Position numbers and translations under genes: made by a program
Part shown: positions 24,096 through 33,784 of the stretch, one piece after another
Layout: every line of letters starts with the position of its first letter
Numbering within the stretch: position 1 is the first letter of the stretch
Notes under the pieces: model-generated
The model's input: only the letters and a program-made list of their open reading frames with translations
The model's database searches: none
Told to the model about the DNA's origin: nothing
Assembly (NCBI GenBank): GCA_963695415.1
Contig: CAVOGL010000008.1
Span: forward strand, 434,001-498,000
From: CAVXWV01 sp963695415
GTDB taxonomy: Bacteria; Chloroflexota; Anaerolineae; Anaerolineales; UBA4823
Direction of reading: 5' to 3'
DNA length: 64,000 nucleotides

Positions 24096-25320
24096 ATGAG
24101 GATGCTGCATTTTTCTGACGCGCACATCGATATGAGCAACTACGGAAGGCATGACGCATCCAGTGGTCTGCCGGTGCGGGTGATGGATTTCCTGCGCTCA
24201 TTGGATACGATTGTGGATGCAGCCATTTCAGAAAAGGTGGACCTTGTGCTCTTCGCAGGCGACGCCTTCAAGGACCGCAACCCGGCACCGACGTTCCAAC
24301 GCGAATGGGGACGGCGGATCATGCGACTGTCGCGGGCAGAAATCCCTACCTTACTTCTGGTGGGGAACCACGACCTGTCTCCGGCGGCGAACCGGGCGCA
24401 TTCGCTGCACTCGTTCGACACCCTGGATGTGCCGTATGTGCATGTGCTGGATAAACCCACTTTCCTGCGCCCGGAACAACTGCACGGTCTCGGCTTGCAG
24501 GTCATGGCGCTGCCGTGGCTTTCACGCTCGGGATTCATGGCGGCGGTTGGGCAGCAAGAAGGGGAGAACAACAACGTTTATGAGGCGATGGTGGACAGGC
24601 TGATCGAGCTGGTACAAACCTGGTTCGAAATGGCGGACCCTGCCCTGCCGACGATATTGACCGCGCACTGCTCTGTGCAGGGGGCTGTGTATGGCGGGGA
24701 ACGATCGGTGATGCTGGGCAAGGACCTGGTGCTGCCGGGATCCCTGGTGAAGGACCCGCGCCTGGATTACGTCGCCCTGGGACACATCCACAAAGCGCAA
24801 AACCTGAACGAGAACAACCATCCTGCGGTCATCTACCCGGGTTCTATCGAGCGGGTGGATTTCGGTGAGGCGCGTGACAAGAAATACTACGTGATGGCAA
24901 GCATCGAGCGCGGCAGCAGCACATGTCGAGTGGCGCGAGATTCAAGGGATCCGACCTTTCATCGACCGATACGTGAGAGTGGAGTCGGAAGGCAATATCA
25001 ACGAACAAATCCTGAGCGCCCTGCCCGGCAAAGACGAACTGAGCGATGCCATCGTGAGGCTGGTCATCGATTACCCGCGGGAATGGGACACGCTGATCGA
25101 TGAACCATCCCTGCGGCGCCACACGGCTGACGCCCTGGAATTCCACCTGGTGAAACGGCCTCAAACCTCCAGCCGCGTGCGCTTGCCGAGCGACGACAGC
25201 GTAGGCAGCCTTTCAGCAATAGAACTGCTCGACCTTTACTGGCGCTCCAGCCACAGCCCTCCGGAGGACGCTGAGGCATTGAACAAACTGGCAGCCGAGA
25301 TCATCCAGGAAGAGGGCTGA
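24096..25320 (+). CDS. SbcD-like DNA repair exonuclease, one frameshift
   Basis: This metallophosphoesterase resembles SbcD/Mre11 (about 407 residues when joined). All phosphoesterase motifs are in the first frame: FSDAHID, FAGDAFKDRN, LLVGNHD, LTAHCSVQG and ALGHIHKAQ. Near 24920-24926 the frame slips. Reading on in the next frame gives VEWREIQGIRPFIDRYVRV and the C-terminal part to the stop at 25320, whereas the uncorrected frame ends in nonsense at 25103. The catalytic domain is complete either way, but the DNA-binding/partner region would be lost. The partner ATPase SbcC lies 22 kb away, not in an operon. Confidence 0.85.
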
Positions 25321-25460
25321 CCGCCGCCAACCCGAACCGCTGAAGACAATGCCCGGTCTAAAAGACGAGTTATACAGTAAAATATCGCTATAAATATACC
25401 GCCATTCACTGACCCCGGTGGGATGGTGGTGGTATTACCTTTTGAAGAGGAGAACCTGTT

Positions 25461-26129
25461 ATGTTTGTCCGAGATTACATGACCCGCAACCCGGTGGCGA
25501 TTTCACCGGAAGACACCTTCCCGCAGGCAATGAACGCCATCCGCAAGAACAACATCCGCCACCTTCCGGTGGTTAAAGATGGGCGCCTGGTGGGCATCAT
25601 CGTACTAAGCGACCTGTTGACCAACCAGCCATCGCGGGCAACCACGCTCAGCGTCCACGAGATTTATTCCCTGCTCGAGTCGCTGCGAGTCAGCCAGATG
25701 ATGTCAAAACCCGTGATCACCGTCGCGGGTGACTGCCCGCTCGAAGAGGCAGCGCGGATCATGGTCGAGAACAGCATCAGCTGTCTCCCGATCCTGGAAG
25801 GGGATGAGCTGGTAGGCATCATCACCGAAACCGACATTTTCAAAGCGCTGGTTGACATCCTTGGCGGAAAAGAGGCGGGTTTCCGAATTTCGATGCGCGT
25901 TCCAGAGCGGGTGGGAGAGCTGGCTTCGATATCCAACCGTATCGCTGAAGCCGGTGGGAACATCATCTCCGTCACCTCCACCCACATCAAAGAGGATGGA
26001 AAACGCGATGTGATGATCAAAGAAGTAGGCGCAGACGAGAAGAGCCTGCAAAGCTGGCTAAAGAGCTGCGGGATCGAGATCGTGGATGTGCGCACCAGCG
26101 AGAAATACCAGGTACGCCGGGTGGAATGA
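25461..26129 (+). CDS. CBS-pair protein with ACT domain
   Basis: This 222-residue protein has two CBS domains: residues about 1-60 (MTRNPVAISPEDTFPQAM, HLPVVKDGRLVGIIVLSDL) and 75-135 (MSKPVITVAGDCPLEEA, LPILEGDELVGIITETDI). An ACT-like domain spans about 140-215 (ISMRVPERVGELASISNRIAEAG). The layout is like AcuB-type proteins, which sense adenine nucleotides. The regulated target is unknown. GAAGAGGAGA precedes the ATG. The next gene follows after 34 bases. Confidence 0.9.
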   Translation: MFVRDYMTRNPVAISPEDTFPQAMNAIRKNNIRHLPVVKDGRLVGIIVLSDLLTNQPSRATTLSVHEIYSLLESLRVSQMMSKPVITVAGDCPLEEAARIMVENSISCLPILEGDELVGIITETDIFKALVDILGGKEAGFRISMRVPERVGELASISNRIAEAGGNIISVTSTHIKEDGKRDVMIKEVGADEKSLQSWLKSCGIEIVDVRTSEKYQVRRVE

Positions 26130-26163
26130 GAAGGATTAAGCCAGTAAAGAACAGGAAGATACG

Positions 26164-26613
26164 ATGAGTTTGAGGGATGAGTTAGACCAGGGGATGAAGG
26201 ATGCCATGCGCTCGGGAGACCAGGTTCGCAAAGGCACCCTGAGGCTGGCTGTTTCGGCAATCAGGCTGGTCGAACTGGATCAAGGTACCAGGCTGGATGA
26301 TGCTGAAACGATGGCAGTCCTGCAGAAAGAGATTAAACTACGCGAAGAGGCGATCAGCGATGCGCAACGCGCAGGCAGACCAGACCTGATCGCGGAAAGA
26401 GAAGCAGAGACCGCCGTATTGAAAAGCTTTTTGCCAGAGCAGCTCAGCGATGATGCACTCACTGCCCTGGCAAAGGAAGCCATTGCCGAAAGCGGCGCCA
26501 CCGATCTAAAACAGGTTGGTGCGGTGATGAATGCATTAATGCCAAAAATAAAGGGACGGGCAACGGGAAACCGCGCTAACCAGGTCGTTCGCAGCCTGCT
26601 GCAAGAAAAATAA
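26164..26613 (+). CDS. YqeY/GatB-YqeY domain protein
   Basis: This 149-residue YqeY-like protein reads RDELDQGMKDAMRSGDQVRK, GTLRLAVSAIR, REEAISDAQRAGRPDL, LKSFLPEQLSDD and GRATGNRANQVVRSLL. It is homologous to the tail of the GatB amidotransferase subunit and probably binds tRNA or aids translation; the exact role is not settled. The gene lies between the CBS-ACT gene and the 7TM-HD gene with small gaps, in one likely operon with ybeY and dgkA. Confidence 0.93.
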   Translation: MSLRDELDQGMKDAMRSGDQVRKGTLRLAVSAIRLVELDQGTRLDDAETMAVLQKEIKLREEAISDAQRAGRPDLIAEREAETAVLKSFLPEQLSDDALTALAKEAIAESGATDLKQVGAVMNALMPKIKGRATGNRANQVVRSLLQEK

Positions 26614-26623
26614 GCTGCTCCCG

Positions 26624-28836
26624 ATGAAACAGACTGCGGTAAGGAAAAATAATATAGGGGTAGCACTGACAGGATTGTTCCTGATCCTGGTGGCAGGTCT
26701 GTCGCTTGCCGCCATCTTAGGTCCACAATTCCTGGCATCACGCGCCCCAGACATTAACCTGGGGCAGGTGGCTGAGCAAGACATCCTGGCAGACAGGGCG
26801 ATCTCTTTCCCCAGCAACATATTGACCGAACAAAAACAAAATGAGGCTGCTTCTGCCGTAAAGGATATTTATTCGCTGCCAGACACAAACATCGCCCGGC
26901 AGCAACTGGACCACTTACAGGATGCGCTGGCATATATCACCAGCGTACGCACAGACCCGCACGCAACGATCGAAGACAAGCTGCGCGACCTGGATGCGCT
27001 GGATGGCATGTCCATCAGCGAGGACCTTGCCGGCACCATCCTGGCGATGAGCGAAGCACGCTGGCTGGCTGTTGAGCAGGAAGCGGTTGCCGTGCTTGAG
27101 GAATTGATGCGCTCACCGATCCAACCGGCAAACCTGGGTCAGTCGATCAACACGGTGCCAGCGATGATCAGCCTGGCGCTGTCGCCGACCCAGGCATCCG
27201 TCATTTCTGAATTTGTGACCGCATTTTTAGCGCCCAACAGCTTCCTGAGCGAGGATCTCACCGAGGCTGCCAGGGAGGAAGCGCGCAACTCTGTTGATCC
27301 GGTCATGCGAACATTTGCCAGCGGGCAGACGATCATCCGGCGAGGTGAAGTTTTCGAGCCCATCGATATCGAAGCATTGGAGCAGTTCGGTTTCGCCGCC
27401 CCGGACATCCGCTGGCAGGAGTATGCGGCTGCGCTGGCGCTGGTCACATTGATGGGCGGTTTCATGATGCTATATTTGCGCGGAAACTCAGACATCAAAG
27501 AACACCTCCGCGACCTGGTGTTGATCTCGCTGCTACTGCTTGTGTTCCTTTTTGTTGCCCGATTGACCGTTTACAACCACGTTGTACTGCCTTATTTATA
27601 CCCGGTGGCAGGTTTCAGCATGCTGGTTGCGGCGCTCTTTGGTGTGCGCGTGGCAATGATCTCGTCTTTGCCCCTGGCGGTGATGATCGCTTATGGGATG
27701 CCCAATTCACTGGACCTGACCATTTATTACATCCTGGGCAGCCTTTTCGGCATTCTGGTGATAGGCAGGGCACGCAGAATCAGCGCCTTTTTCCTGGCAG
27801 GCGCCGCTGTCGCCTTTGCAGGTATGCTGGTCATCCTGGCATACCGGCTGGTTATGCCTGGGATGGATTGGATTGGGATACTGACCTTGTTTGGCGCCTC
27901 GCTGGCAAATGGATTGGCATCGGCAGTGATTGCGCTGCTGCTGCAAACCATACTCGCTTTCCTGATTGGCACCACGACCCCGATGCAGCTGATGGATTTA
28001 ACGCGTCCAGACCAGCCCCTGCTGCAACTGATACTGCAGAATGTACCCGGTACCTACCAGCACAGCCTGCAGGTATCCAACCTGGCTGAACAAGCTGCAG
28101 AAAGGATCGGCGCAGACCCATTACTCACGCGGTTGGCGCGCTTTACCACGACGCCGGAAAAGCGCTTAACCCTGCATTTTTTATCGAAAACCAGCCCCCG
28201 GGATTCACCAACCCGCATGAGGAACTGGATCCTGTCGACAGCGCCAGGATCATCATCCAACATGTGCCTGATGGGGTGAAGCTGGCGCAACAGTACCGCA
28301 TCCCGCGGCGCATCCATGATTTTGTGCTCGAACACCACGGCACGACGATGACCCGCTACCAGTATGCCATGGCAATCGCGGCAGCGGGCGGCGATGAAAG
28401 CCGGGTGGATGAGGCTGACTTTCATTATTCAGGTCCAAGACCGCAATCACGAGAAACTGCGATTCTGATGCTGGCGGATGCCTGTGAGGCGCGCATCCGT
28501 GCTGAACGTCCCCAGAATGAAGAGACGATGTACACTGCGATCAAACAAACGATCAACCAGCGCATCAGCGAAGGCGAACTGAATGACACGGATTTGACAC
28601 TGCAAGACCTTGAAGCGATCGCGGAATCATTTACAACAACCCTGCGAGGTATTTACCATCCCAGGATCCAGTACCCGAAGCCTGCACTTCCAGAACCAAA
28701 AGAGGGCACACAGCTGCTGCCGATCTCTATCCAGGAAGATGAAACGGTTGAAATCGCACAGTCTTCACGCAGCAGGTCACCAGGCGCCAAAAATTCCCAG
28801 ATGGAAGACACATCACCACAGAGCCTGGGAAAGTGA
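26624..28836 (+). CDS. 7TM-HD (PgpH-type) phosphohydrolase, one frameshift
   Basis: When joined, about 737 residues of a PgpH-like membrane phosphodiesterase, the class that degrades cyclic di-AMP. A first membrane helix spans 8-30, an extracellular 7TMR-HDED domain follows to about 265, then a seven-helix block from 270 to 460, then the HD domain. The first frame reaches QHSLQVSNLAEQAAERIGAD. At about 28137 it slips just before the HD signature. The other frame gives ALYHDAGKALNPAFFIENQ, EELDPVDSARIIIQHV and the rest. As written the metal-binding HD is cut off. It sits in the usual YqeY-HD-ybeY-dgkA order and overlaps ybeY by four bases. Confidence 0.88.
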
Positions 28837-29309
28837 CTGTTACAGTCCAATTCGACCCTATCGTGATGGATGCTGCCGGCGAGACTCCCGTGCCTGCAGA
28901 CTTAATCGAACAAGCTGCAGCGGCTGTGCTTGACATCCATCCTTCACCTGAAGCTTCTAAAGATTACGAACTGACCATCGTGATCAGCGGGGATGAAACC
29001 ATCCAGGCGCTTAACCGGGATTACCTGGATACTGACAAAATCACGGATGTGCTCTCATTCCCTGCCATGGAGGATGACCCGGAAACTGGCAACAGGTACC
29101 TGGGCGACGTGATCATTTCTTACCCGCAGGCAAAAAGACAGGCGGAGGCAGGAGAGCATGCGGTCGAGGCCGAACTGCAGCTGCTGGTGGTGCACGGCGT
29201 GCTGCACTTACTCGGGCACGACCACGCTGAACCTGCCGAAAAAACAACCATGTGGGAGCGCCAGGCTGAAATACTGACATCGATCGGTTGTGCATTGAGA
29301 CCTGATTGA
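28833..29309 (+). CDS. ybeY: Endoribonuclease YbeY
   Basis: This 158-residue zinc-dependent RNase acts in 16S rRNA 3' maturation and ribosome quality control. The zinc motif HGVLHLLGHDH (residues about 112-122) has all three His ligands. LNRDYLDTDKITDVLSFP and YLGDVIISYPQAKRQA are family-typical. The start is GTG within GTGA, overlapping the stop of the HD-protein gene, so the two are translationally coupled. Confidence 0.96.
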   Translation: MTVTVQFDPIVMDAAGETPVPADLIEQAAAAVLDIHPSPEASKDYELTIVISGDETIQALNRDYLDTDKITDVLSFPAMEDDPETGNRYLGDVIISYPQAKRQAEAGEHAVEAELQLLVVHGVLHLLGHDHAEPAEKTTMWERQAEILTSIGCALRPD

Positions 29310-29311
29310 GC

Positions 29312-29695
29312 ATGTCGTTCATACACTCCAGGATCAAATCATTCCGTGCAGCCTTTGCCGGTTGGTGGCACGTCATTCGCACGCAGAGGAACGCCTGGAT
29401 CCACGCCGTGGTGAGTGTGCTGGTCGTCGTTCTGGGACTCTGGCTGGGATTGAACAGGATGGAGTGGGCAATGCTGGTACTCGCCATCGCCATCGTGTGG
29501 ATCGCCGAATTCCTCAACACCGCACTGGAGGCTGTCGTGGACCTTGCCAGCCCGGAGCAGAATCACCTGGCAAAAGTGGGCAAAGACGTGGGGGCAGCGG
29601 CGGTGCTGATTGCGGCGGGTGGATCGGTGATCATTGGGCTGCTGGTCTTGGGTCCGCCGTTGTGGGAAAAGACGTTCGGGTTATGGCTCAAATAA
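29312..29695 (+). CDS. dgkA: Diacylglycerol/undecaprenol kinase family protein
   Basis: This 127-residue integral-membrane kinase of the DgkA family probably recycles undecaprenol as in other bacteria with this short form. Three membrane helices are seen (about 32-48, 50-72, 95-115). The key motif EFLNTALEAVVDL (residues about 66-78) is intact, as is HLAKVGKDVGAAAVLI. Start ATG 29312 lies two bases after the ybeY stop; an in-frame TTG at 29306 is less likely. Confidence 0.93.
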   Translation: MSFIHSRIKSFRAAFAGWWHVIRTQRNAWIHAVVSVLVVVLGLWLGLNRMEWAMLVLAIAIVWIAEFLNTALEAVVDLASPEQNHLAKVGKDVGAAAVLIAAGGSVIIGLLVLGPPLWEKTFGLWLK

Positions 29696-29713
29696 GATAT
29701 TAACGAGGTAATT

Positions 29714-30556
29714 ATGAATGAACAATTCCGGTTCGGGACGGTGGGCGCCCCAATCTCAACCCCCAAGAAACCAGGCGGCAGCGTTGGGGCAGTGCTGCGT
29801 TCCATTGAGCTTGGATTAAAGGCGCTTGAATTGGGCTGGGTGAGATCCGTGCGCGTGAGCGAGGAAACCTGCGCGGCGATCCGCCAGGCTGGCAGTGAAA
29901 ATGACGTCCTGATCAGCGTACACGCGCCTTACTTCATCAACCTGAACGCGGACGATGAAGAGTGGCCCAAATCACGCCAACGCCTGATGGATGCTGCCCA
30001 TTACGGCAACCTGGCAGGAGCAACGGACATCATTTTTCACCCGGGTTCTTATTTTGAAAAGGAGCCTGAAGAGGTGCTGCCGCTGGCAATCGAAAGGCTG
30101 CGCGGCTGCGTCGAGGAGCTGCGCACGGCGGGCAACCCGGCAATCCTGCGCCCGGAGACGATGGGGAAAGGGGCAATGCTGGGCTCGCTGGCGGATACGC
30201 TCGCCATGAGCCGGGCAATTGATGGGGTTGAACCCTGCATCGATTTCCCGCACCTGCATGCCCGTGCTGGAGACGGTTCGATGAACAGTTACGAGGAATG
30301 GGCAGGGCTGCTGGATATGTATGGCACTGCACTGGGCGCGGATGCGCTCAAGGATCTACATATCCATGTTTCGGGCATCGAGTACGGACCCAAGGGGGAG
30401 AAGAACCACCTGCCGGTGCTCGAGTCGGACATGGATTGGGATGGTTTGTTCAGGGCATTGAGGGAATTCGGCTGCGCGGGCAGGATGCTGTGCGAGAGCC
30501 CGGAGATGGAAGAGGATGCCCTGATCCTGAAAGATTTATGGGAGAAATCTACGTAA
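29714..30556 (+). CDS. Endonuclease IV-like TIM-barrel protein
   Basis: This 280-residue AP-endonuclease-family-2 protein reads FGTVGAPISTPKKPGGSVGA, ISVHAPYFINL, ATDIIFHPGSYF, LRPETMGKG, CIDFPHLHARAG, LHIHVSGIEYG and RMLCESPEME. The His/Glu/Asp metal ligands of endonuclease IV are present. It should cleave abasic sites, though divergent members may be sugar isomerases. Its 3' end has been tandemly copied downstream (30573-30656). Confidence 0.85.
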   Translation: MNEQFRFGTVGAPISTPKKPGGSVGAVLRSIELGLKALELGWVRSVRVSEETCAAIRQAGSENDVLISVHAPYFINLNADDEEWPKSRQRLMDAAHYGNLAGATDIIFHPGSYFEKEPEEVLPLAIERLRGCVEELRTAGNPAILRPETMGKGAMLGSLADTLAMSRAIDGVEPCIDFPHLHARAGDGSMNSYEEWAGLLDMYGTALGADALKDLHIHVSGIEYGPKGEKNHLPVLESDMDWDGLFRALREFGCAGRMLCESPEMEEDALILKDLWEKST

Positions 30557-30656
30557 ATAACCGGATCATGGTGCCCTGATCCTAAAAGATTTATGGGCAA
30601 AATCTGCGTAAATAACCGGATCATGGTGCCCTGATCCTGAAAGATTTATGGGCAAG
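30518..30656. repeat. 55-bp tandem duplication of a gene 3' end
   Basis: GCCCTGATCCTGAAAGATTT starts at 30518 (inside the endonuclease gene), 30573 and 30628, a period of 55 bases with few differences. The first copy encodes the true C-terminus and stop. The extra copies carry the same TAA and are not translated. Confidence 0.9.
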
Positions 30657-30812
30657 GAAATGAGTTTATCCGGAACATAGATATCATGTAGCGGCGAGCC
30701 ACCCGTGCCGATCCTGATCGTGTCTGGCACAGCGACTCTTTCCTGGAAACAAGATTTCAGCCACATATCGGCTCGCCGGTTTTAATCAACCCGAATCCCC
30801 GGCACACGAAAG

Positions 30813-31133
30813 GCGACCCGTTATTCGCCTGATGATGCCATACAAGACGACGGTACATTGCCCGATAAGGCATTGATGGATGCGGGTGGGTGGGCGACCC
30901 GTTATTCGCCTGATGATGCCGCAGAAGACGACGGTACATTGCCCGGCAAGGCATTGATGGACGCGGGTGGGTGGGCGACCCGTTTTTTGCCTGATGATGC
31001 TGCAGATGGCGATGGTACGTTGCCCGACAAGGCATCGATGGACACGGGTGGGTGGGCGACCCGTTATTCGCCTGATGATGTCACAGAAGACGACGGTACA
31101 TTGCCTGGCAAGGCATCGATGGATGCGGGTGGG
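30813..31133. repeat. 81-bp minisatellite, about four copies
   Basis: GCGACCCGTT begins at 30813, 30894, 30975 and 31056, period 81. On the plus strand the unit translates to 27 residues (ATRYSPDDAAEDDG, TLPGKALMDAGGW) without stops, but no start or ribosome site precedes it. The open frame then runs antisense through the next gene. Part of the unit, GATGATGCCATACAAGACGA, resembles the 18-bp unit of the sigma-factor gene. Confidence 0.9.
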
Positions 31134-31163
31134 TCGCCCTACATTGATGACGTGGAGCGAGGT

Positions 31164-32078
31164 TCAGGGGAAGGTGATTTCGCTTTGCTGGCGGCGCTGT
31201 GCCAACCAGCTTTCCAGGGCGCGGCGCTGTGCCTGGAGGAATGCATCCGGGGCGAGCTCCCTTTCGGGATCACGCTCGAGAACCAGGAGGATGTGGTGAC
31301 CGACGGGGGTCTGGATGATGCCGGTGTATTCACCGGGCTGCAGCTGGAAAACCGCATCCTCAAGCTCGGGATAGAACAGGTAGCCGCGCGGGAACCAGCC
31401 CAGCTCACCGCCAGTCAGCGGATCAGCCTGGTTAGCCAGTCGGGCAAAATCAGTGCCTGCCTGCAGTTGGGCATAGACCTGTTCCGCCTCTTCCGGGGTG
31501 GTGGACAGGATCTGGCGGGCATGCACCTGGTCCGCGGTTGATGGTACTGCTGCGATGACCTGGTCGCGCATCCAGGCTGCCAGGACAGACCTTTCAAGGT
31601 CGCTGCGGAAGCTTTCCCCGGTGTAACCGTTGGCTGCGAGCCAGTCGTCCAGCGCCTGCATGCTGCCCAAATCTTCCGCCAGGGCATCGATGCGGTCATC
31701 GAGCGCCTGCTGGTCGAGGCTGAAGCCCTGCTCCACGGCAGCCTGTGCCAGTAAAAGCTGGTTGATCATGCTGTCCAGCACCAATTGCTCCTCTTCCGGA
31801 CCTGGCTGGGTCGCGGACGCAGCGGAATATCGAGCCAGCTCCGCTTGAAAGGCTTCAACACTGATGGGTTCAGCATTCACCAGCGCTTTTAATGCTTCCG
31901 GGGTAGGAGATGGCTGGAACGGGGTTTCCGTAACCGTTTGAACGGGTGTATCTGCCAGCGCCTGCTCGGGCGCCGTGGGCGAAGAGGCAGTGCCTGATGA
32001 TTCGTTACAGGCAGCAAGCGCGGCGCACAGCAGCAGGATGCAAAAAAGGGTCACAAGGATAGATCTCGGAAAATTCAT
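31164..32078 (-). CDS. SurA/PrsA-like peptidyl-prolyl isomerase lipoprotein
   Basis: This 304-residue protein has a signal peptide ending in the lipobox LLLCAALAAC (Cys24), so it is lipid-anchored outside the membrane. A Thr/Pro linker, an N-terminal SurA-like helical domain (about 65-180, VLDSMINQLLLAQAAVEQG) and a PpiC parvulin domain follow. The last spans about 185-285 (HARQILSTTPEEAEQVYAQL, FARLANQADPLTGGELGWF, VGHHILLVLERD). It should help fold exported proteins. The gene runs against its neighbours, with its stop 31 bases beyond the minisatellite. Confidence 0.9.
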   Translation of the reverse strand: MNFPRSILVTLFCILLLCAALAACNESSGTASSPTAPEQALADTPVQTVTETPFQPSPTPEALKALVNAEPISVEAFQAELARYSAASATQPGPEEEQLVLDSMINQLLLAQAAVEQGFSLDQQALDDRIDALAEDLGSMQALDDWLAANGYTGESFRSDLERSVLAAWMRDQVIAAVPSTADQVHARQILSTTPEEAEQVYAQLQAGTDFARLANQADPLTGGELGWFPRGYLFYPELEDAVFQLQPGEYTGIIQTPVGHHILLVLERDPERELAPDAFLQAQRRALESWLAQRRQQSEITFP

Positions 32079-32225
32079 CGGAAATCGATTATAAACGCAA
32101 ACAACCGGTCGGATATAATCAGGTGAAGTTAAAACTGTGCAAGATGAGAAATTGCCATCACAACCTGGCGATATTTGAGTTCACTGTTTGGTAGGAAGCC
32201 AAACAATTTTAGCAAGGGGACACTT

Positions 32226-32885
32226 ATGTGGAGAAAAGTTTTCCAGTTCATCATGATGCTTATTTTCCGCAGCCTGAGCCGCTTTGATGCACACGGGCTG
32301 GAGAACATCCCATCCCAGGGCGCCTGCATCCTGGCAGCAAACCACCTGGGGATCGTCGATGCGGCGATGGGATACGTGCTCCCAAAACGCACTGACATGA
32401 CCGGGTTCGTCGCCGATAAACACCAAAATAATCCTGCCCTACGGTTCCTGATCAACAGGATCGGCGGGATCTGGATCCGCAGGGGGGAACCCGACCGTGA
32501 AGCCCTGCGGTTAGCGCTGGAGCACCTGAACAAGGGCGGTTTGTTCGGTATAGCGCCGGAAGGGACGCGCAGCCCGACGATAGGTTTGATACACGGCAAA
32601 ATCGGGGCTGCTTACCTCGCCGATAAAGCGCAGGTGGATGTGGTCCCAATGGGTTTTTATGGGAGCGAGGGCGCTTTGAAGAAAATTTTCACCCTGAAAT
32701 ACCCGGCTCTGTATGTGCGCGTGGGGGAGCGTTTCCGGCTGCCGGCATCAGACCCAGCCAACCGAGCACAGTCTTTAGAGGAAAATACTGATGAGATCAT
32801 GTGCCGGATCGCAGCCCTGCTGCCTCCAGAATACCGCGGCGTGTACGCCGACCACCCCCGCTTGAAGGAGCTTCTCGAAGCATGA
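32226..32885 (+). CDS. plsC: 1-acyl-glycerol-3-phosphate acyltransferase
   Basis: This 219-residue PlsC-family acyltransferase makes phosphatidic acid at the membrane. The catalytic NHLGIVD (HX4D, residues about 38-44), IGGIWIRRGEPDREAL, the glycerophosphate-binding APEGTRSP and VVPMGFYGSE are all present. ATG 32226 is preceded by AAGGGGA; the longer TTG start lacks one. The stop overlaps the PHP gene start (ATGA). Confidence 0.9.
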   Translation: MWRKVFQFIMMLIFRSLSRFDAHGLENIPSQGACILAANHLGIVDAAMGYVLPKRTDMTGFVADKHQNNPALRFLINRIGGIWIRRGEPDREALRLALEHLNKGGLFGIAPEGTRSPTIGLIHGKIGAAYLADKAQVDVVPMGFYGSEGALKKIFTLKYPALYVRVGERFRLPASDPANRAQSLEENTDEIMCRIAALLPPEYRGVYADHPRLKELLEA

Positions 32886-33784
32886 AACAAGGACGCTACA
32901 CCAATTCCAGCCATTGGATCAAAGGAAACACACACCTGCACAGCACGGCTTCTGACGGAGGGAAAACCTTCAACGAGCTGGCAGATCTCTACAAGTCTGC
33001 CGGTTACGGGTTCCTCTTCCGCACCGATCACTGGGTGGCATCGGAAACAACTGATGATGATCAACATGCGCCGATCCTGTGGCTGGATGGGATCGAGATC
33101 GATGGGCAGGATGAGCATGGGTCTGCATATCACGTGGTGTGCCTGGGCAATATTGCCGGCATCCAGCGCGAGGATGGCTTCGACGCCGGCTTGCGCAGGG
33201 CACAGGCTCAGGGGGCGCTATGTATCCTGGCGCACCCGCACTGGATGGGCAACAGCAAGGAGGAAGTGCTGCGCTGGAACTTCGATGGCATCGAGGTTTA
33301 CAACCACGTGTGCAACTGGCTGAACGGGAAAGGGGGCGGATTAGTGCATTGGGAGGAAGCCCTGAAGCAGGATGCAGATACACTGGCATTTGCGGTCGAC
33401 GATGCGCATATTCGACCGGAACACCCCGGCTGGAATGGGGGCTGGATCATGGTGAACGCCGAAGCGTGTACGCCCGAGGCAATCCTGTCCAGCATCCGCA
33501 GGGGCGATTTCTATTCTTCCTGCGGTCCTGAATTCAAATCGATCGATGTCAAGGATATGAAAGTAAGTATCGAAACTTCCCCGGTGCAATTCATTCGCCT
33601 GGTGGGACCGCGCTATTATGGGCAGCAATTGGGCTCGTTTGATGGGGCGACCTTCCGTACAGCCGAGTTCAGCATCCCGGAAGAATGGGCTTACGCCTAC
33701 ATCGAGATCGAAGATGACCGTGGCAAACGTGCCTGGACCAACACCATACACAACGGGAGGCGAAATGAAGAAAAAGACGAATAG
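32882..33784 (+). CDS. PHP-domain phosphoesterase-like protein
   Basis: This 300-residue protein has PHP motifs: GNTHLHSTASDGGKTF (motif I), YGFLFRTDHW (motif II), HPHWMGN (motif III) and AFAVDDAHI (motif IV). It is probably a metal-dependent phosphoesterase of unknown substrate. The C-terminal 90 residues are beta-rich. It overlaps plsC by four bases and the following hydrolase gene by 20 bases, so the three form an operon. Confidence 0.85.
   Translation: MKQGRYTNSSHWIKGNTHLHSTASDGGKTFNELADLYKSAGYGFLFRTDHWVASETTDDDQHAPILWLDGIEIDGQDEHGSAYHVVCLGNIAGIQREDGFDAGLRRAQAQGALCILAHPHWMGNSKEEVLRWNFDGIEVYNHVCNWLNGKGGGLVHWEEALKQDADTLAFAVDDAHIRPEHPGWNGGWIMVNAEACTPEAILSSIRRGDFYSSCGPEFKSIDVKDMKVSIETSPVQFIRLVGPRYYGQQLGSFDGATFRTAEFSIPEEWAYAYIEIEDDRGKRAWTNTIHNGRRNEEKDE

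Noticed and set aside
30858..31541. A 227-codon plus-strand frame starting in the 81-bp minisatellite
   Set aside because: No ribosome site, and its second half is antisense to the well-supported SurA-like gene. Retained only as a repeat.
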